This document shows positions 37,272 to 46,207 of a stretch of DNA of 64,000 nt, one piece after another. This DNA comes from Flavobacteriales bacterium. Its GTDB lineage: Bacteria; Bacteroidota; Bacteroidia; Flavobacteriales_F; PHOS-HE28. How positions within the stretch are numbered: the first letter of the stretch is position 1; every line of letters begins with the position of its first letter. Made by a program: the position numbers and the translations under genes. The notes below the pieces were generated by a model, which had not been told where the DNA came from, searched no databases, and was given only the letters and a program-made list of their open reading frames with translations. Where the stretch lies: positions 1 to 64,000 of the forward strand of contig JADJTW010000033.1 of NCBI GenBank assembly GCA_016710965.1, given 5' to 3'.

Positions 37272-39044
37272 TCAGCGGGCTATGATCAACCTGGTGCAGG
37301 AAGTGACGGACGGTGTGGCGATCCCGATCGTATAGGTTCCTGACGAAAGCTCCGAAGCGTCCATTTCAATGCGCTGAGGCCCAGTGGACCTATGGCCGAG
37401 ATCGAATTGCAAGCAGGTCCGGCCAAAGAGGTCGATCACCCGCACAACCACTCGTTCGGAACGAGCTTGGTCCCAAGCCAGTGTGATCGGCCCTGTGGCC
37501 GGATTCGGACTGACACGAAGCCCCAAGTGGCCTCGACCGCCAGGCTCGTCCACGCCAACCCCATAATCGTTCAGGTGCAAACGCACCATCGGAATGGCAT
37601 CGGTCCAGGCAATGTCGAAGGTGGCACCCTCCATGAGGACCGATTGGCCTAGCGTGCAATTGCCGCTGGTGGCCACCGAGACATAGCCGGTGCCTGCCAG
37701 CCGTTGCAAGCCCACGAAGTAGTCGCCCGGATCGAGCGCCGGGACATTGGCGAAAGGGAGGTAGACCGGCAAACCGCCCGCAGCCCCGTCGAGGTCGGCT
37801 TGTGCAATCGTATGGCGCAAGCTGGTATCGATGAAGGCGAAATTGCCATCCATGATGATTGCGCGCACCACCTCATCGATCTGGGAGCCGTAGCCGAGCA
37901 CTGCGCTTGCCCCATGTGCGGTGCTTCCCTCGTTCACGATCTCGAATCGGTTGGCGGCGATGAAGCCCTCGGTGCTTCCGATGGAGCCTTGGATCTGGTC
38001 GTCATCGATGGCCATGGCGCCATAGCCTTCATTCCAGCCGGGGCCGGTGATCCGCATGGTCGCGCTCCCGGTATTGTCGCTGGGGTCGTCGTCATTCCCG
38101 GGCTGGATAAGGACAACACTGGCGACCAGATCACCGGTGCTATTCGGGACGAACATGGTTTCCACCACCAGCGTAGTGCGTTCTCCCGGCTGCAGCGATG
38201 GGCTGATGGGGAAAGGCGCATCGCCCAAGTCGGTACCGTTGAGTTCGAGCCATGCGTGGGCGGAAACGAGAGGTGCTACCGTAGTGCCGCGATTGACGAC
38301 CTCGACAGAGATGATCGCGGGCGCTGCCTGCTCCAGCGGGACTTGTGAGTAGCCCAGGCGTTGATCGCCAGTCACGAAAGCGCTAGCCGTGTCGTTGCCG
38401 AGGCGGACACCAACGATGCTTACATCGGTCATGAAGCGCTCGCGCAAGCACAGGTCATCCAATGCGAATCCGCTCGACCACTGTCCTCCATCGCTCCAGC
38501 GGAACCGCAGCTTGAGGAGCGGAGCGTCATCGTATGCGCTCAAGTCGAGGAAGAGGTCCTGCCAGGCACCTGCCACAGGGTCGAGCGTATCCACGAGGTT
38601 CCAGTCGCTCCCATTGGTGCTCGCCTCCACAATGGCTTCACCGGCACCGAGGGTCATTTCGTGGAAGGCGCGGAACTCCAATGCAAGGCCCGTGCGGCCG
38701 GTGAGGTCGATCGGACCGGTGGTCAAGCTCACCGTATCCATGTCGCAGTTGCACGGCGAAGCGTCATCGTTCGCCATGATGAACCGGTTGCCGATGGGCC
38801 GGTCGGGCACCGGGAAGTAGCCGCCGCTATTCGCATCGGTGGCTGTGCCCAGCGTGAAGGAGGGAACGAACTCGCCCAAGCCCACGCCCGCAGAGGTCTG
38901 TCGTTCGACTTGCGTGATCTCCCAATCGAGCGGGATCCCGGATTCGAAGTCGTTGCTCCAGAAGCAAGCGGCCGCTTTCTCTCCGCCTTGAGCAATGAGC
39001 GTGAACGGCAGGAAAGCGAGGAAGACAGGAAGGGCTTTGCGCAT
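37272..39044 (-). CDS. T9SS type A cargo, diverged paralogue (3 of 3 tandem)
   Basis: 590 residues: signal peptide (VFLAFLPFTLIAQ), a jellyroll domain starting FWSNDFESGIPLDWEITQ, a middle region with LPVYLPFANVPALDPGDYFV, and a diverged sorting domain (LRVSPNPATGPITLAWDQ and SGTYTIGIATPS). It is more distant from the other two but has the same layout. It begins three bases after the gcvP stop, so it is read from the gcvP promoter or from a site inside gcvP. Confidence 0.87.
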   Translation of the reverse strand: MRKALPVFLAFLPFTLIAQGGEKAAACFWSNDFESGIPLDWEITQVERQTSAGVGLGEFVPSFTLGTATDANSGGYFPVPDRPIGNRFIMANDDASPCNCDMDTVSLTTGPIDLTGRTGLALEFRAFHEMTLGAGEAIVEASTNGSDWNLVDTLDPVAGAWQDLFLDLSAYDDAPLLKLRFRWSDGGQWSSGFALDDLCLRERFMTDVSIVGVRLGNDTASAFVTGDQRLGYSQVPLEQAAPAIISVEVVNRGTTVAPLVSAHAWLELNGTDLGDAPFPISPSLQPGERTTLVVETMFVPNSTGDLVASVVLIQPGNDDDPSDNTGSATMRITGPGWNEGYGAMAIDDDQIQGSIGSTEGFIAANRFEIVNEGSTAHGASAVLGYGSQIDEVVRAIIMDGNFAFIDTSLRHTIAQADLDGAAGGLPVYLPFANVPALDPGDYFVGLQRLAGTGYVSVATSGNCTLGQSVLMEGATFDIAWTDAIPMVRLHLNDYGVGVDEPGGRGHLGLRVSPNPATGPITLAWDQARSERVVVRVIDLFGRTCLQFDLGHRSTGPQRIEMDASELSSGTYTIGIATPSVTSCTRLIIAR

Positions 39045-39047
39045 TGA

Positions 39048-41909
39048 TCAGGCTTCGGCGGTCATGTACTCCTCGATCGGCGGGCATACGCAGATGAGGT
39101 TGCGATCGCCGTAGGCGTTATCCACCCGGCTCACCGCCATCCAGTACTTCCAGTCGCGCTGGTGGGCGCTGGGGAATGCGGCTTGTTCACGGGAATACGT
39201 GTGGGTCCACGCATCGCCGGCTACTTCGTCTGCCGTGTGCGGTGCGTTCTTCAGCACATTGTCGAGTTTGTCGGCCTTCCCGTTCTCGATGGCGCGGATC
39301 TCTTCGCGGATGCTGATCATCGCGTCGCAGAAACGGTCCAGTTCAACTTTCGATTCGCTCTCGGTCGGCTCCACCATCAGCGTTTCCGCAACGGGGAAGC
39401 TCACGGTAGGCGCATGGAATCCATAGTCCATCAAACGCTTGGCGATGTCGCTCACATCCACGCCAGCGCTGCGCTTGAAGTCGCGGCAGTCCAGGATCAT
39501 CTCGTGCGCCACCATGCCATGGTCGCCCACGTAGAGGATCGGATAGTGATCGGCGAGGCGTGCCTTCATGTAGTTGGCGTTGAGGATCGCCGCTTCGGTG
39601 CTGGCCTTCAAGCCTTCGCTGCCCAGCATCTTGATGTAGCCGTAGCTGATCAACAGGATCAGTGAGCTGCCCCATGGCGCGCTGCTCACGGCGTGGATCG
39701 CCTTTTCGCCTCCGGTCTTGATCAGCGCATGTCCAGGAAGGAACGGCTTCAGCTTGTCGTTGACGCAGATGGGGCCCATGCCAGGACCGCCGCCGCCGTG
39801 CGGGATGGCGAAGGTCTTGTGCAGGTTCAGGTGGCACACATCCGCTCCGATGTTGCCCGGGCTTGTAAGTCCCACCTGCGCGTTCATGTTCGCGCCGTCC
39901 ATGTAGACCAGGCCGCCATTCTCGTGGATGATGCCGGTGATCTCCGTGATGCCCTCCTCGAACACGCCGTGCGTGCTCGGGTAGGTCACCATCAAGCAGC
40001 TCAGCTCGTTCTTGTACTGTTCCGCCTTCGCGCGCAGATCGGCGATATCGACATGGCCTTCCGCATCGGCCTTCACCACCACGATCTTCATGCCCACCAT
40101 GGCGGCGCTGGCCGGGTTGGTGCCGTGGGCGCTGCTGGGGATCAAGGCCACGTTGCGGTGATGATCGCCACGTGCCTCGTGGTACGCTCGGATTACGAGC
40201 AATCCTGCATACTCCCCTTGCGCGCCGCTGTTGGGTTGAAGCGAGACGCCGGTGAAGCCTGTGCATTTTGCCAGCGCTTCGCTCAGTTCAACAAAGACTT
40301 GCTGGTATCCTTTCACTTGTTCCACCGGGGCGAAGGGATGGATGTAAGCCCATTCCGGACGCGTGATCGGCCAGAGCGTGGCAGCCGCGTTCAGCTTCAT
40401 GGTGCATGAGCCCAAGGGGATCATGCCGTGAACCAGCGAGAAATCCTTGTTCTCGAGTTTCTTCATGTATCGCATCAGCTCCGTCTCTGTGTGATGCGTG
40501 TTGAAGACCGGGTGCGTGAGGAAGTCGCTCTTGCGTTGTACAGCGGCCGGTATAGCGGAGGATGAGCCATTGGTGCTTGCGGCCACAGGCTTCTTGCCGG
40601 AAGCCTCCGCCAGCGCGGCCAGCAGATCGTTCACGTCCTGCGCGTTCACCGTCTCGTCCAGGCTCACGGTTGCACCATTGCTGGCGTAGCGTGCATTGAT
40701 CATGCGCGCTTCGAGGGCCTTGCGGATGGCCTCGCCGTTCGCGCCTTCCAATGTCACCGTATCGAAGTAACCGTTGTTCTGCACTGCATAACCGAGCGAT
40801 CGGGCACCGTCGGCCAGTTGCTTGGTGAAGCCATGCACGCGCTTCGCGATGCGCTTCAATCCTTCTGGTCCATGGTACACGGCGTACATGCCTGCCATCA
40901 CCGCGAGCAATGCCTGCGCGGTGCAGATATTCGAAGTGGCCTTGTCGCGGCGGATGTGCTGCTCTCGTGTCTGCAGCGCCATGCGCAACGCGCGTTTGCC
41001 TCGGCGGTCCTGGCTCACACCGATGATGCGGCCGGGAATCAAGCGCTTCCAGTCTTCGGTGCAGGCGAAGAATGCTGCGTGCGGGCCACCGTAGCCCATC
41101 GGCACGCCGAAACGCTGGCTGTTGCCCACGCACACATCGGCGCCCCATTCGCCGGGCGGCGTCAGCAGGGTCAGTGCAAGCAGGTCGCTGCACACCACCA
41201 CCTTCACCCCGGCAGCCTGTGCCTTCGCCGTGATCTCCCGCAAGTCGTGTACACTACCGTCGATAGCAGGGTATTGCACGGCCATTCCGAAGAACGAAGC
41301 ATCGGGCGTCCAGGTGCTCACATCGCCTTCTACAAGTTCGATACCCACCGGTGTCGCACGCGTTCTCAGCACGTCCACGTTCTGCGGGAAGAGGCTCTTG
41401 TCCACGAAGAACTTGTGGTTGCCCTGCTGGCCGTGGGGCCGTGCGTGATCGAACATGAGCATCGCCTCCGCAACGGCCGTCGCTTCATCGAGCAACGATG
41501 CGTTCGCGATCGGCAATGCCGTGAGATCGCTTACCACGGTCTGGAAGTTCAGCAGCGCCTCCAATCGGCCTTGCGAGATCTCCGCTTGGTACGGTGTGTA
41601 GGCCGTGTACCAACCCGGGTTCTCCAGGATGTTGCGCAGGATGGGTTGGGGCACCACGGTGCCGTGGTAGCCCAGGCCGATGTAGCTGCGGAATTGCTTG
41701 TTGCCCTGGCCGAGCCTCTTCATGTGCTCCAGGTAATCCAACTCTCCGAGCGCCTCGCCGACATCCAACGGTTGTCTCAGCCGGATCGCGCTGGGCACCG
41801 TGCGTTGGATCAGTTCATCGATACTGCTCACGCCAATGGTCTTCAGCATGGCGCTGGTCTCGCGGGCGTTGGGTCCGATGTGGCGCTCTTGGTAGGTGAC
41901 GAAGTCCAT
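39048..41909 (-). CDS. gcvP: Glycine dehydrogenase (aminomethyl-transferring), P protein
   Basis: 953 residues, the fused full-length P protein of the glycine cleavage system. The PLP Lys lies in HLNLHKTFAIPHGGGGPG (about residue 700). RHIGPNARET opens the N-terminal half and QPNSGAQGEYAGLLVIRAYH and HGTNPASAAMVG are conserved. The start is ATG 41909, set by the conserved N-terminus. It is divergent from the 42-kb gene with back-to-back promoters. The H and T proteins are not in this window. Confidence 0.97.
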   Translation of the reverse strand: MDFVTYQERHIGPNARETSAMLKTIGVSSIDELIQRTVPSAIRLRQPLDVGEALGELDYLEHMKRLGQGNKQFRSYIGLGYHGTVVPQPILRNILENPGWYTAYTPYQAEISQGRLEALLNFQTVVSDLTALPIANASLLDEATAVAEAMLMFDHARPHGQQGNHKFFVDKSLFPQNVDVLRTRATPVGIELVEGDVSTWTPDASFFGMAVQYPAIDGSVHDLREITAKAQAAGVKVVVCSDLLALTLLTPPGEWGADVCVGNSQRFGVPMGYGGPHAAFFACTEDWKRLIPGRIIGVSQDRRGKRALRMALQTREQHIRRDKATSNICTAQALLAVMAGMYAVYHGPEGLKRIAKRVHGFTKQLADGARSLGYAVQNNGYFDTVTLEGANGEAIRKALEARMINARYASNGATVSLDETVNAQDVNDLLAALAEASGKKPVAASTNGSSSAIPAAVQRKSDFLTHPVFNTHHTETELMRYMKKLENKDFSLVHGMIPLGSCTMKLNAAATLWPITRPEWAYIHPFAPVEQVKGYQQVFVELSEALAKCTGFTGVSLQPNSGAQGEYAGLLVIRAYHEARGDHHRNVALIPSSAHGTNPASAAMVGMKIVVVKADAEGHVDIADLRAKAEQYKNELSCLMVTYPSTHGVFEEGITEITGIIHENGGLVYMDGANMNAQVGLTSPGNIGADVCHLNLHKTFAIPHGGGGPGMGPICVNDKLKPFLPGHALIKTGGEKAIHAVSSAPWGSSLILLISYGYIKMLGSEGLKASTEAAILNANYMKARLADHYPILYVGDHGMVAHEMILDCRDFKRSAGVDVSDIAKRLMDYGFHAPTVSFPVAETLMVEPTESESKVELDRFCDAMISIREEIRAIENGKADKLDNVLKNAPHTADEVAGDAWTHTYSREQAAFPSAHQRDWKYWMAVSRVDNAYGDRNLICVCPPIEEYMTAEA

Positions 41910-41930
41910 GATAGGCTCGTATGAAGCGCG

Positions 41931-41938
41931 CAAATATA
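41931..41938 (-). promoter_or_regulatory. -7 promoter element for gcvP
   Basis: The minus strand reads TATATTTG, a perfect TAnnTTTG match, 22 bases before the gcvP ATG. Confidence 0.75.
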
Positions 41939-41954
41939 CCCTGATACCCCCGCC

Positions 41955-41962
41955 TATCTTTG
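41955..41962 (+). promoter_or_regulatory. -7 promoter element for the 42-kb gene
   Basis: TATCTTTG is a perfect TAnnTTTG match, 32 bases before the ATG at 41995. It is only 16 bases from the gcvP element, so the two promoters overlap face to face and may interfere. Confidence 0.75.
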
Positions 41963-41994
41963 GCCACCATACCCGCTAGGCGGGACGAAGACGC

Positions 41995-42639
41995 ATGCGG
42001 CCGCTTACCGTATTCCTGACGCTCGCCACGGCCGTTGTCTCTCTTGCCCAGGAGCCCAACGCGCCCGATCGCATCCTGCTGATGAACGGCGAGATCGTGC
42101 GCACGCGGGTGCTCGGGCAAAGCACCTTGGAAGTCCGCTACCAGGAATTCGGGAAGAACGGCAGGGTGAAGGAGCGCAGCGAACCCACTGAAAGCGTTTT
42201 CAGCGTTACGGACAGCCTGGGCCATGAGCGCATCTGGTATTTCATGGATACCGCTTTCGGCAATGACCTGAACATCGAGGAGATGCGGTGCTTCCTCAAA
42301 GGCGAGCAGGATGCTCGCATTGGTCACAGGCCGCGCTGGCCGGTGTGGGGAGGATTCGTCGTAGGCGCGGGTGCGACCATTGCTCTCAACTTGGAGGTGA
42401 ATTCGCTCTTCCTACCGCCGCTCTACGGTGCGGCCATGATCCTCCCGCGCGTCCACGTCACCAAGGGCTCCATCACCGACCTTACGATGGAAGGCAATGA
42501 GCACTACGCCTATGGCTATGCCAAGGTGGGCAAGAGCAAGCGCATCGTGCGTTCCATGCTGAGCACCGCAGCTGGCGTTGCTGTGGGGTTGGCCGTGCGC
42601 CAGCTCATCATCAATCCCAGTCTCCCGGGCTACGACTAG
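41995..42639 (+). CDS. Exported protein of unknown function with two membrane-like segments
   Basis: 214 residues. I do not recognise a family. A signal peptide (PLTVFLTLATAVVSLAQ) is followed by a small beta-rich part (about 20-100; RILLMNGEIVRTRVLG resembles the opening of many Bacteroidota periplasmic proteins). Two Gly/Ala-rich hydrophobic segments follow (GGFVVGAGATIALNL and LSTAAGVAVGLAVRQLI). It may sit in the membrane or fold as a small barrel. The next gene starts two bases after its stop. Confidence 0.65.
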   Translation: MRPLTVFLTLATAVVSLAQEPNAPDRILLMNGEIVRTRVLGQSTLEVRYQEFGKNGRVKERSEPTESVFSVTDSLGHERIWYFMDTAFGNDLNIEEMRCFLKGEQDARIGHRPRWPVWGGFVVGAGATIALNLEVNSLFLPPLYGAAMILPRVHVTKGSITDLTMEGNEHYAYGYAKVGKSKRIVRSMLSTAAGVAVGLAVRQLIINPSLPGYD

Positions 42640-42641
42640 CC

Positions 42642-43523
42642 ATGGAAGCCAGGATCAAAGCCGCCGCGCTGAGGTTCTTCATCTATAGCCACCTTTGGCT
42701 TGCCTTGGGAGCTGCGGCGCAGACGTGGTGGACACTCCAATTCCTGCCCGAGTGCAAGGATCCATGGCGGTTGGTGATGGCGGTCGCCTTAGGCATGTTC
42801 GCGCTATACAACTGGTTGCGCGTGGTGCGAGCAAGCGATCCCGGGCTGCGCGCTGCGTCCCCCACGCTCCAGTGGTCGCATGACCATCGGAAGCTACTGG
42901 TGCTGATCGCCGTGGGAGGCGGCCTGTCCGGGCTGTTGGTATTGGGCGGGCTGCTCCCACGAACCTGGCCGGTGGTGGCTCTTGCGGTCATTCCGGGCCT
43001 CCTGTACCTGTTGCCACTCCGCACCAAGAGCATCGGCCTGCGCTCCATTCCATTCCTGAAGGTGCTGGTGATCGTCTGGTGCTGGACGCTGGCCTGCGTG
43101 GTACTGCCCATCGCTGCACGTGGTGGCGACCGATCCTCCCTGCTTGTTCTCGCGCATGCGTTCGTGCGCGTGCCCATTTTCCTCGCGCTGGCCATCGCCT
43201 TCGACATCCGCGACGCGCACAGCGATCCCTCCAGCGTGCGCACTATTCCCCAGGTGCTTGGCGTGCGCTGGGCCAAGGTGCTCGGGGTCGGTCTATTGCT
43301 TTTTGCCGCCGCTGTGGTGGTGCTGCGCGGCGTGCTCGAGTACAATGTCTACGTCGATGGTGATCTCCCATGGAGCGCCGTGCTCGTAGCGGCTGGATTG
43401 CTCGTCGGCGCTGCACTTGTGCTTCGTGCATCATCCAAGCGGTCCTCGACTTACTGGTCTTTTGGTCTCGATGGCTTGCTGGTGTTGTTGCCGCTGCTGA
43501 ATTGGCTTGGTGGTCACTTCTGA
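42642..43523 (+). CDS. UbiA-like polytopic membrane protein
   Basis: 293 residues with about eight membrane helices. AIAFDIRDAHSDPSSVRTIP matches the second Asp-rich motif of UbiA prenyltransferases (DxxDxxxD-like), which transfer polyprenyl groups to aromatic acceptors. The first motif (NDxxDxxxD) is replaced by FALYNWLRVVRAS, so it may not be a classical transferase. It is probably cotranscribed with the unknown gene upstream. Confidence 0.65.
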   Translation: MEARIKAAALRFFIYSHLWLALGAAAQTWWTLQFLPECKDPWRLVMAVALGMFALYNWLRVVRASDPGLRAASPTLQWSHDHRKLLVLIAVGGGLSGLLVLGGLLPRTWPVVALAVIPGLLYLLPLRTKSIGLRSIPFLKVLVIVWCWTLACVVLPIAARGGDRSSLLVLAHAFVRVPIFLALAIAFDIRDAHSDPSSVRTIPQVLGVRWAKVLGVGLLLFAAAVVVLRGVLEYNVYVDGDLPWSAVLVAAGLLVGAALVLRASSKRSSTYWSFGLDGLLVLLPLLNWLGGHF

Positions 43524-43565
43524 ATCCGACCGGACGAACGTCAGTTCCGCCTTCGTGATGGCCGC

Positions 43566-43573
43566 TACATTTG
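43566..43573 (+). promoter_or_regulatory. -7 promoter element for kynU-kmo
   Basis: TACATTTG is a perfect TAnnTTTG match ending 10 bases before the kynU ATG, implying a very short or absent leader. Confidence 0.7.
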
Positions 43574-43583
43574 GCCGCCGCCG

Positions 43584-44855
43584 ATGAGCACCTTCGAGAA
43601 CACGCTTTCGTTCGCCCGGACGCAGGATGCCTCCGACCCCCTGCGCGCCTTCCGAGATGAGTTCCTCTTTCCGCAGTTGAACGGCGAAGCCGTCATCTAC
43701 TTCACGGGCAATTCGCTCGGCCTGCAACCGAAAGGAGCTGCTGCAGCGATCAGGCAGGAATTGGATGACTGGGCAGCCCTCGGGGTGGAGGGGCATTTGA
43801 GAGGGAAACATCCGTGGTACAGCTATCACGAGGAGCTTACAGGTCCTACGGCACGGCTCGTGGGTGCGAAGGAGGAGGAGGTGGTGGTGATGAACCAGCT
43901 CACAAGCAACCTGCACTTCCTGCTGGTCTCATTCTACCGACCGGATGGGAAGCGACGCGTGATCCTCACCGAACAGCGGCCCTTCCCAAGCGACACCTAC
44001 GCCCTGGCTTCGCAGATCTCCTTCCACGGCGGCGTTCCGGACAGGGATCTGGTCGAAGTGGCACCACGCGAAGGCGAGCACACGCTCCGCACGGAGGATA
44101 TCATCGGGCGGATCAACGACGTGGGTGAGGAGCTCGCGCTGGTCTGCTTCGGCGGCGTCAACTTCTACACGGGACAGGCTTTTGAAATGGAAGCGATCGC
44201 GAAGGCCGCGCACGCTGTCGGTGCCGTCGCAGGCTTCGATCTCGCGCACGCAGCCGGCAATCTCCAGCTCAGGCTGCACGACTGGAACATCGATTTCGCC
44301 GCGTGGTGTACCTATAAGTACCTCAACAGCGGGCCGGGCAGCGTAGCGGGTGCATTCATCCACGAACGCCATCTTGGCAAAGGGCTTCCGCTCTTCGCCG
44401 GCTGGTGGGGGCACGATAAGCACGAACGCTTCAAGATGGAGCGCACTTTCAAACCCATGCCAACAGCCGAGGCCTGGCAGGTGAGCAACGCACCGGTACT
44501 GAGCATGGCCGTGCATCGCACTGCATTGGAGCAATTCGATCGGGCGGGCATGGACAACCTCCGCGCGAAGAGCGAACGGCTCACAGGCTACCTCGCATTC
44601 GTGATCGGTGAAGCGGCCAAGGCGACCGGCGGGCAATTGGAGATCATTACGCCTTCCAATCCTGCGCAGCGTGGCTGCCAGTTGAGCATTGTGGCGCACG
44701 GCCGTGGCAAGGACCTCTTCCATGCGATCTGCTCGCACGGTGTCTTCGCCGATTGGCGCGAACCGAATGTGATCCGGATCGCACCGGTGCCTCTGTACAA
44801 CACATTCGAGGATGTATATCGCTTCGGTGCCATCCTGAACTCTTGTCTGCAATGA
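43584..44855 (+). CDS. kynU: Kynureninase
   Basis: 423 residues, PLP-dependent, cleaving kynurenine or 3-hydroxykynurenine to anthranilate or 3-hydroxyanthranilate. YFTGNSLGLQPKGA near the N-terminus and the PLP Lys in WCTYKYLNSGPGSVAG (about residue 243) are diagnostic. VAGFDLAHAAGNLQL supplies the Asp that holds the PLP ring nitrogen. Length is normal. It overlaps kmo by four bases (ATGA). Confidence 0.96.
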   Translation: MSTFENTLSFARTQDASDPLRAFRDEFLFPQLNGEAVIYFTGNSLGLQPKGAAAAIRQELDDWAALGVEGHLRGKHPWYSYHEELTGPTARLVGAKEEEVVVMNQLTSNLHFLLVSFYRPDGKRRVILTEQRPFPSDTYALASQISFHGGVPDRDLVEVAPREGEHTLRTEDIIGRINDVGEELALVCFGGVNFYTGQAFEMEAIAKAAHAVGAVAGFDLAHAAGNLQLRLHDWNIDFAAWCTYKYLNSGPGSVAGAFIHERHLGKGLPLFAGWWGHDKHERFKMERTFKPMPTAEAWQVSNAPVLSMAVHRTALEQFDRAGMDNLRAKSERLTGYLAFVIGEAAKATGGQLEIITPSNPAQRGCQLSIVAHGRGKDLFHAICSHGVFADWREPNVIRIAPVPLYNTFEDVYRFGAILNSCLQ

Positions 44856-46207
44856 GCCGCATCACCATCGTGGGCGGAGGTTTGGTGGGCAGCTTGCTCA
44901 CTGTTCTCCTTGCGAGGCGCGGGCACAAGGTGGATGTGTTCGAGCGCCGTGGCGATCCGCGACGGACGAACGTGTACGCTGGCAGGAGCATCAACCTGGT
45001 GGTAAGCCATCGCGGGTGGACCGCATTGAAAGCTGCGGGTGTTCAGGATGCTGTAGAGCGCATCGTGGTGCCTGTCTACGCACGCATGACCCACGACCTC
45101 GACGGCAAGCTCACGCGCCTTCCGTACTCCATCGAGAACAGGGCTATACACTCGGTGTCGCGCGGCGAACTGAACAAGGTGATGCTGACCGAAGCGGAGA
45201 AGCTCCCGAACGTGAAGCTCCACTTCGATCATCCCTGCGTGGAAGTGGACCTGGAGCATGCCCGTTGCACCTTCAGGCATGAGGTCTCCGGTGCGGTCTC
45301 CAACATCAAGTCCGATGTGGTCTTCGGTGCCGATGGCGCCCCCAGCGCCGTGCGACAGGCCATGATGCGCGGCCGCTTCAACTTCAGCCAGAGCTTCATC
45401 GAGCACGACTACAAGGAGATCGCATTCCCCAGCAACGCGGACGGTACGCCGAAGATGGATCCGCAATGCCTGCACATCTGGCCGCGCCGATACTTCATGT
45501 TGATGGGCCTCGCCAACCAGGACGGCGGTTTCACCGGCACGCTCTTCATGCCGCATGCCGCCACCGAGAACTCGCCGGGCTTCGATGTGTTGAAGGAAGA
45601 GAAGGACGTGCGAAAGTTCTTCCAGGACCATTTCACCGACGCCATCCCGATGGTGCCCGACCTGGTGGAGCAGTACATGCGCAACCCGCAGAGCAATCTG
45701 GCCATCATCCGTTGTGCCCCTTGGACGCACAAGGACAAGGTGGCGCTGATCGGCGATGCCGCGCACGCCATCGTGCCGTTCTATGGCGAAGGCATGAACG
45801 CCGGCTATGAGGATTGCAAAGTGCTCAATGACCTGCTCAACCAGCACGGCGACGACAACTGGGGCGTGGTGCTCGATGCCTACCACAAGGCGCGCAAGCC
45901 CAACGGCGATGCCATCGCGGATCTATCGCTGCGCAACTTCGTGGAGATGCGCGACCTGGTGGCCGATCCGAAGTTCATCCTGCGCAAGAAGATCGAAGGC
46001 CGCCTGCAACAACGCCACCCGGACAAATGGCTGCCGCTCTACAGCCAGGTGAAGTTCAGCGACATCGCTTACACCGATGCCTGGAACGAAGGCCTACGCC
46101 ACGACCGCATCATGGAGCAGGTGCTCGCCATGCCGGGGATCGAGGAGAAGTGGGAGAGTGAGGAGGTGGAGAAGATGGCGTTGGGGTTGTTGGAGGGACT
46201 TGCGTAG
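44852..46207 (+). CDS. kmo: Kynurenine 3-monooxygenase
   Basis: 451 residues, FAD-dependent, converting kynurenine to 3-hydroxykynurenine. It has the Rossmann motif ITIVGGGLVGSLLTVLLARR, the second FAD motif LIGDAAHAIVPFYGEGMNAG, and C-terminal helices. With kynU it makes 3-hydroxyanthranilate, which feeds NAD synthesis or tryptophan breakdown. Tryptophan dioxygenase and 3-hydroxyanthranilate dioxygenase are not in this window. Its end overlaps the convergent outer-membrane gene by 98 bases. Confidence 0.96.
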   Translation: MSRITIVGGGLVGSLLTVLLARRGHKVDVFERRGDPRRTNVYAGRSINLVVSHRGWTALKAAGVQDAVERIVVPVYARMTHDLDGKLTRLPYSIENRAIHSVSRGELNKVMLTEAEKLPNVKLHFDHPCVEVDLEHARCTFRHEVSGAVSNIKSDVVFGADGAPSAVRQAMMRGRFNFSQSFIEHDYKEIAFPSNADGTPKMDPQCLHIWPRRYFMLMGLANQDGGFTGTLFMPHAATENSPGFDVLKEEKDVRKFFQDHFTDAIPMVPDLVEQYMRNPQSNLAIIRCAPWTHKDKVALIGDAAHAIVPFYGEGMNAGYEDCKVLNDLLNQHGDDNWGVVLDAYHKARKPNGDAIADLSLRNFVEMRDLVADPKFILRKKIEGRLQQRHPDKWLPLYSQVKFSDIAYTDAWNEGLRHDRIMEQVLAMPGIEEKWESEEVEKMALGLLEGLA

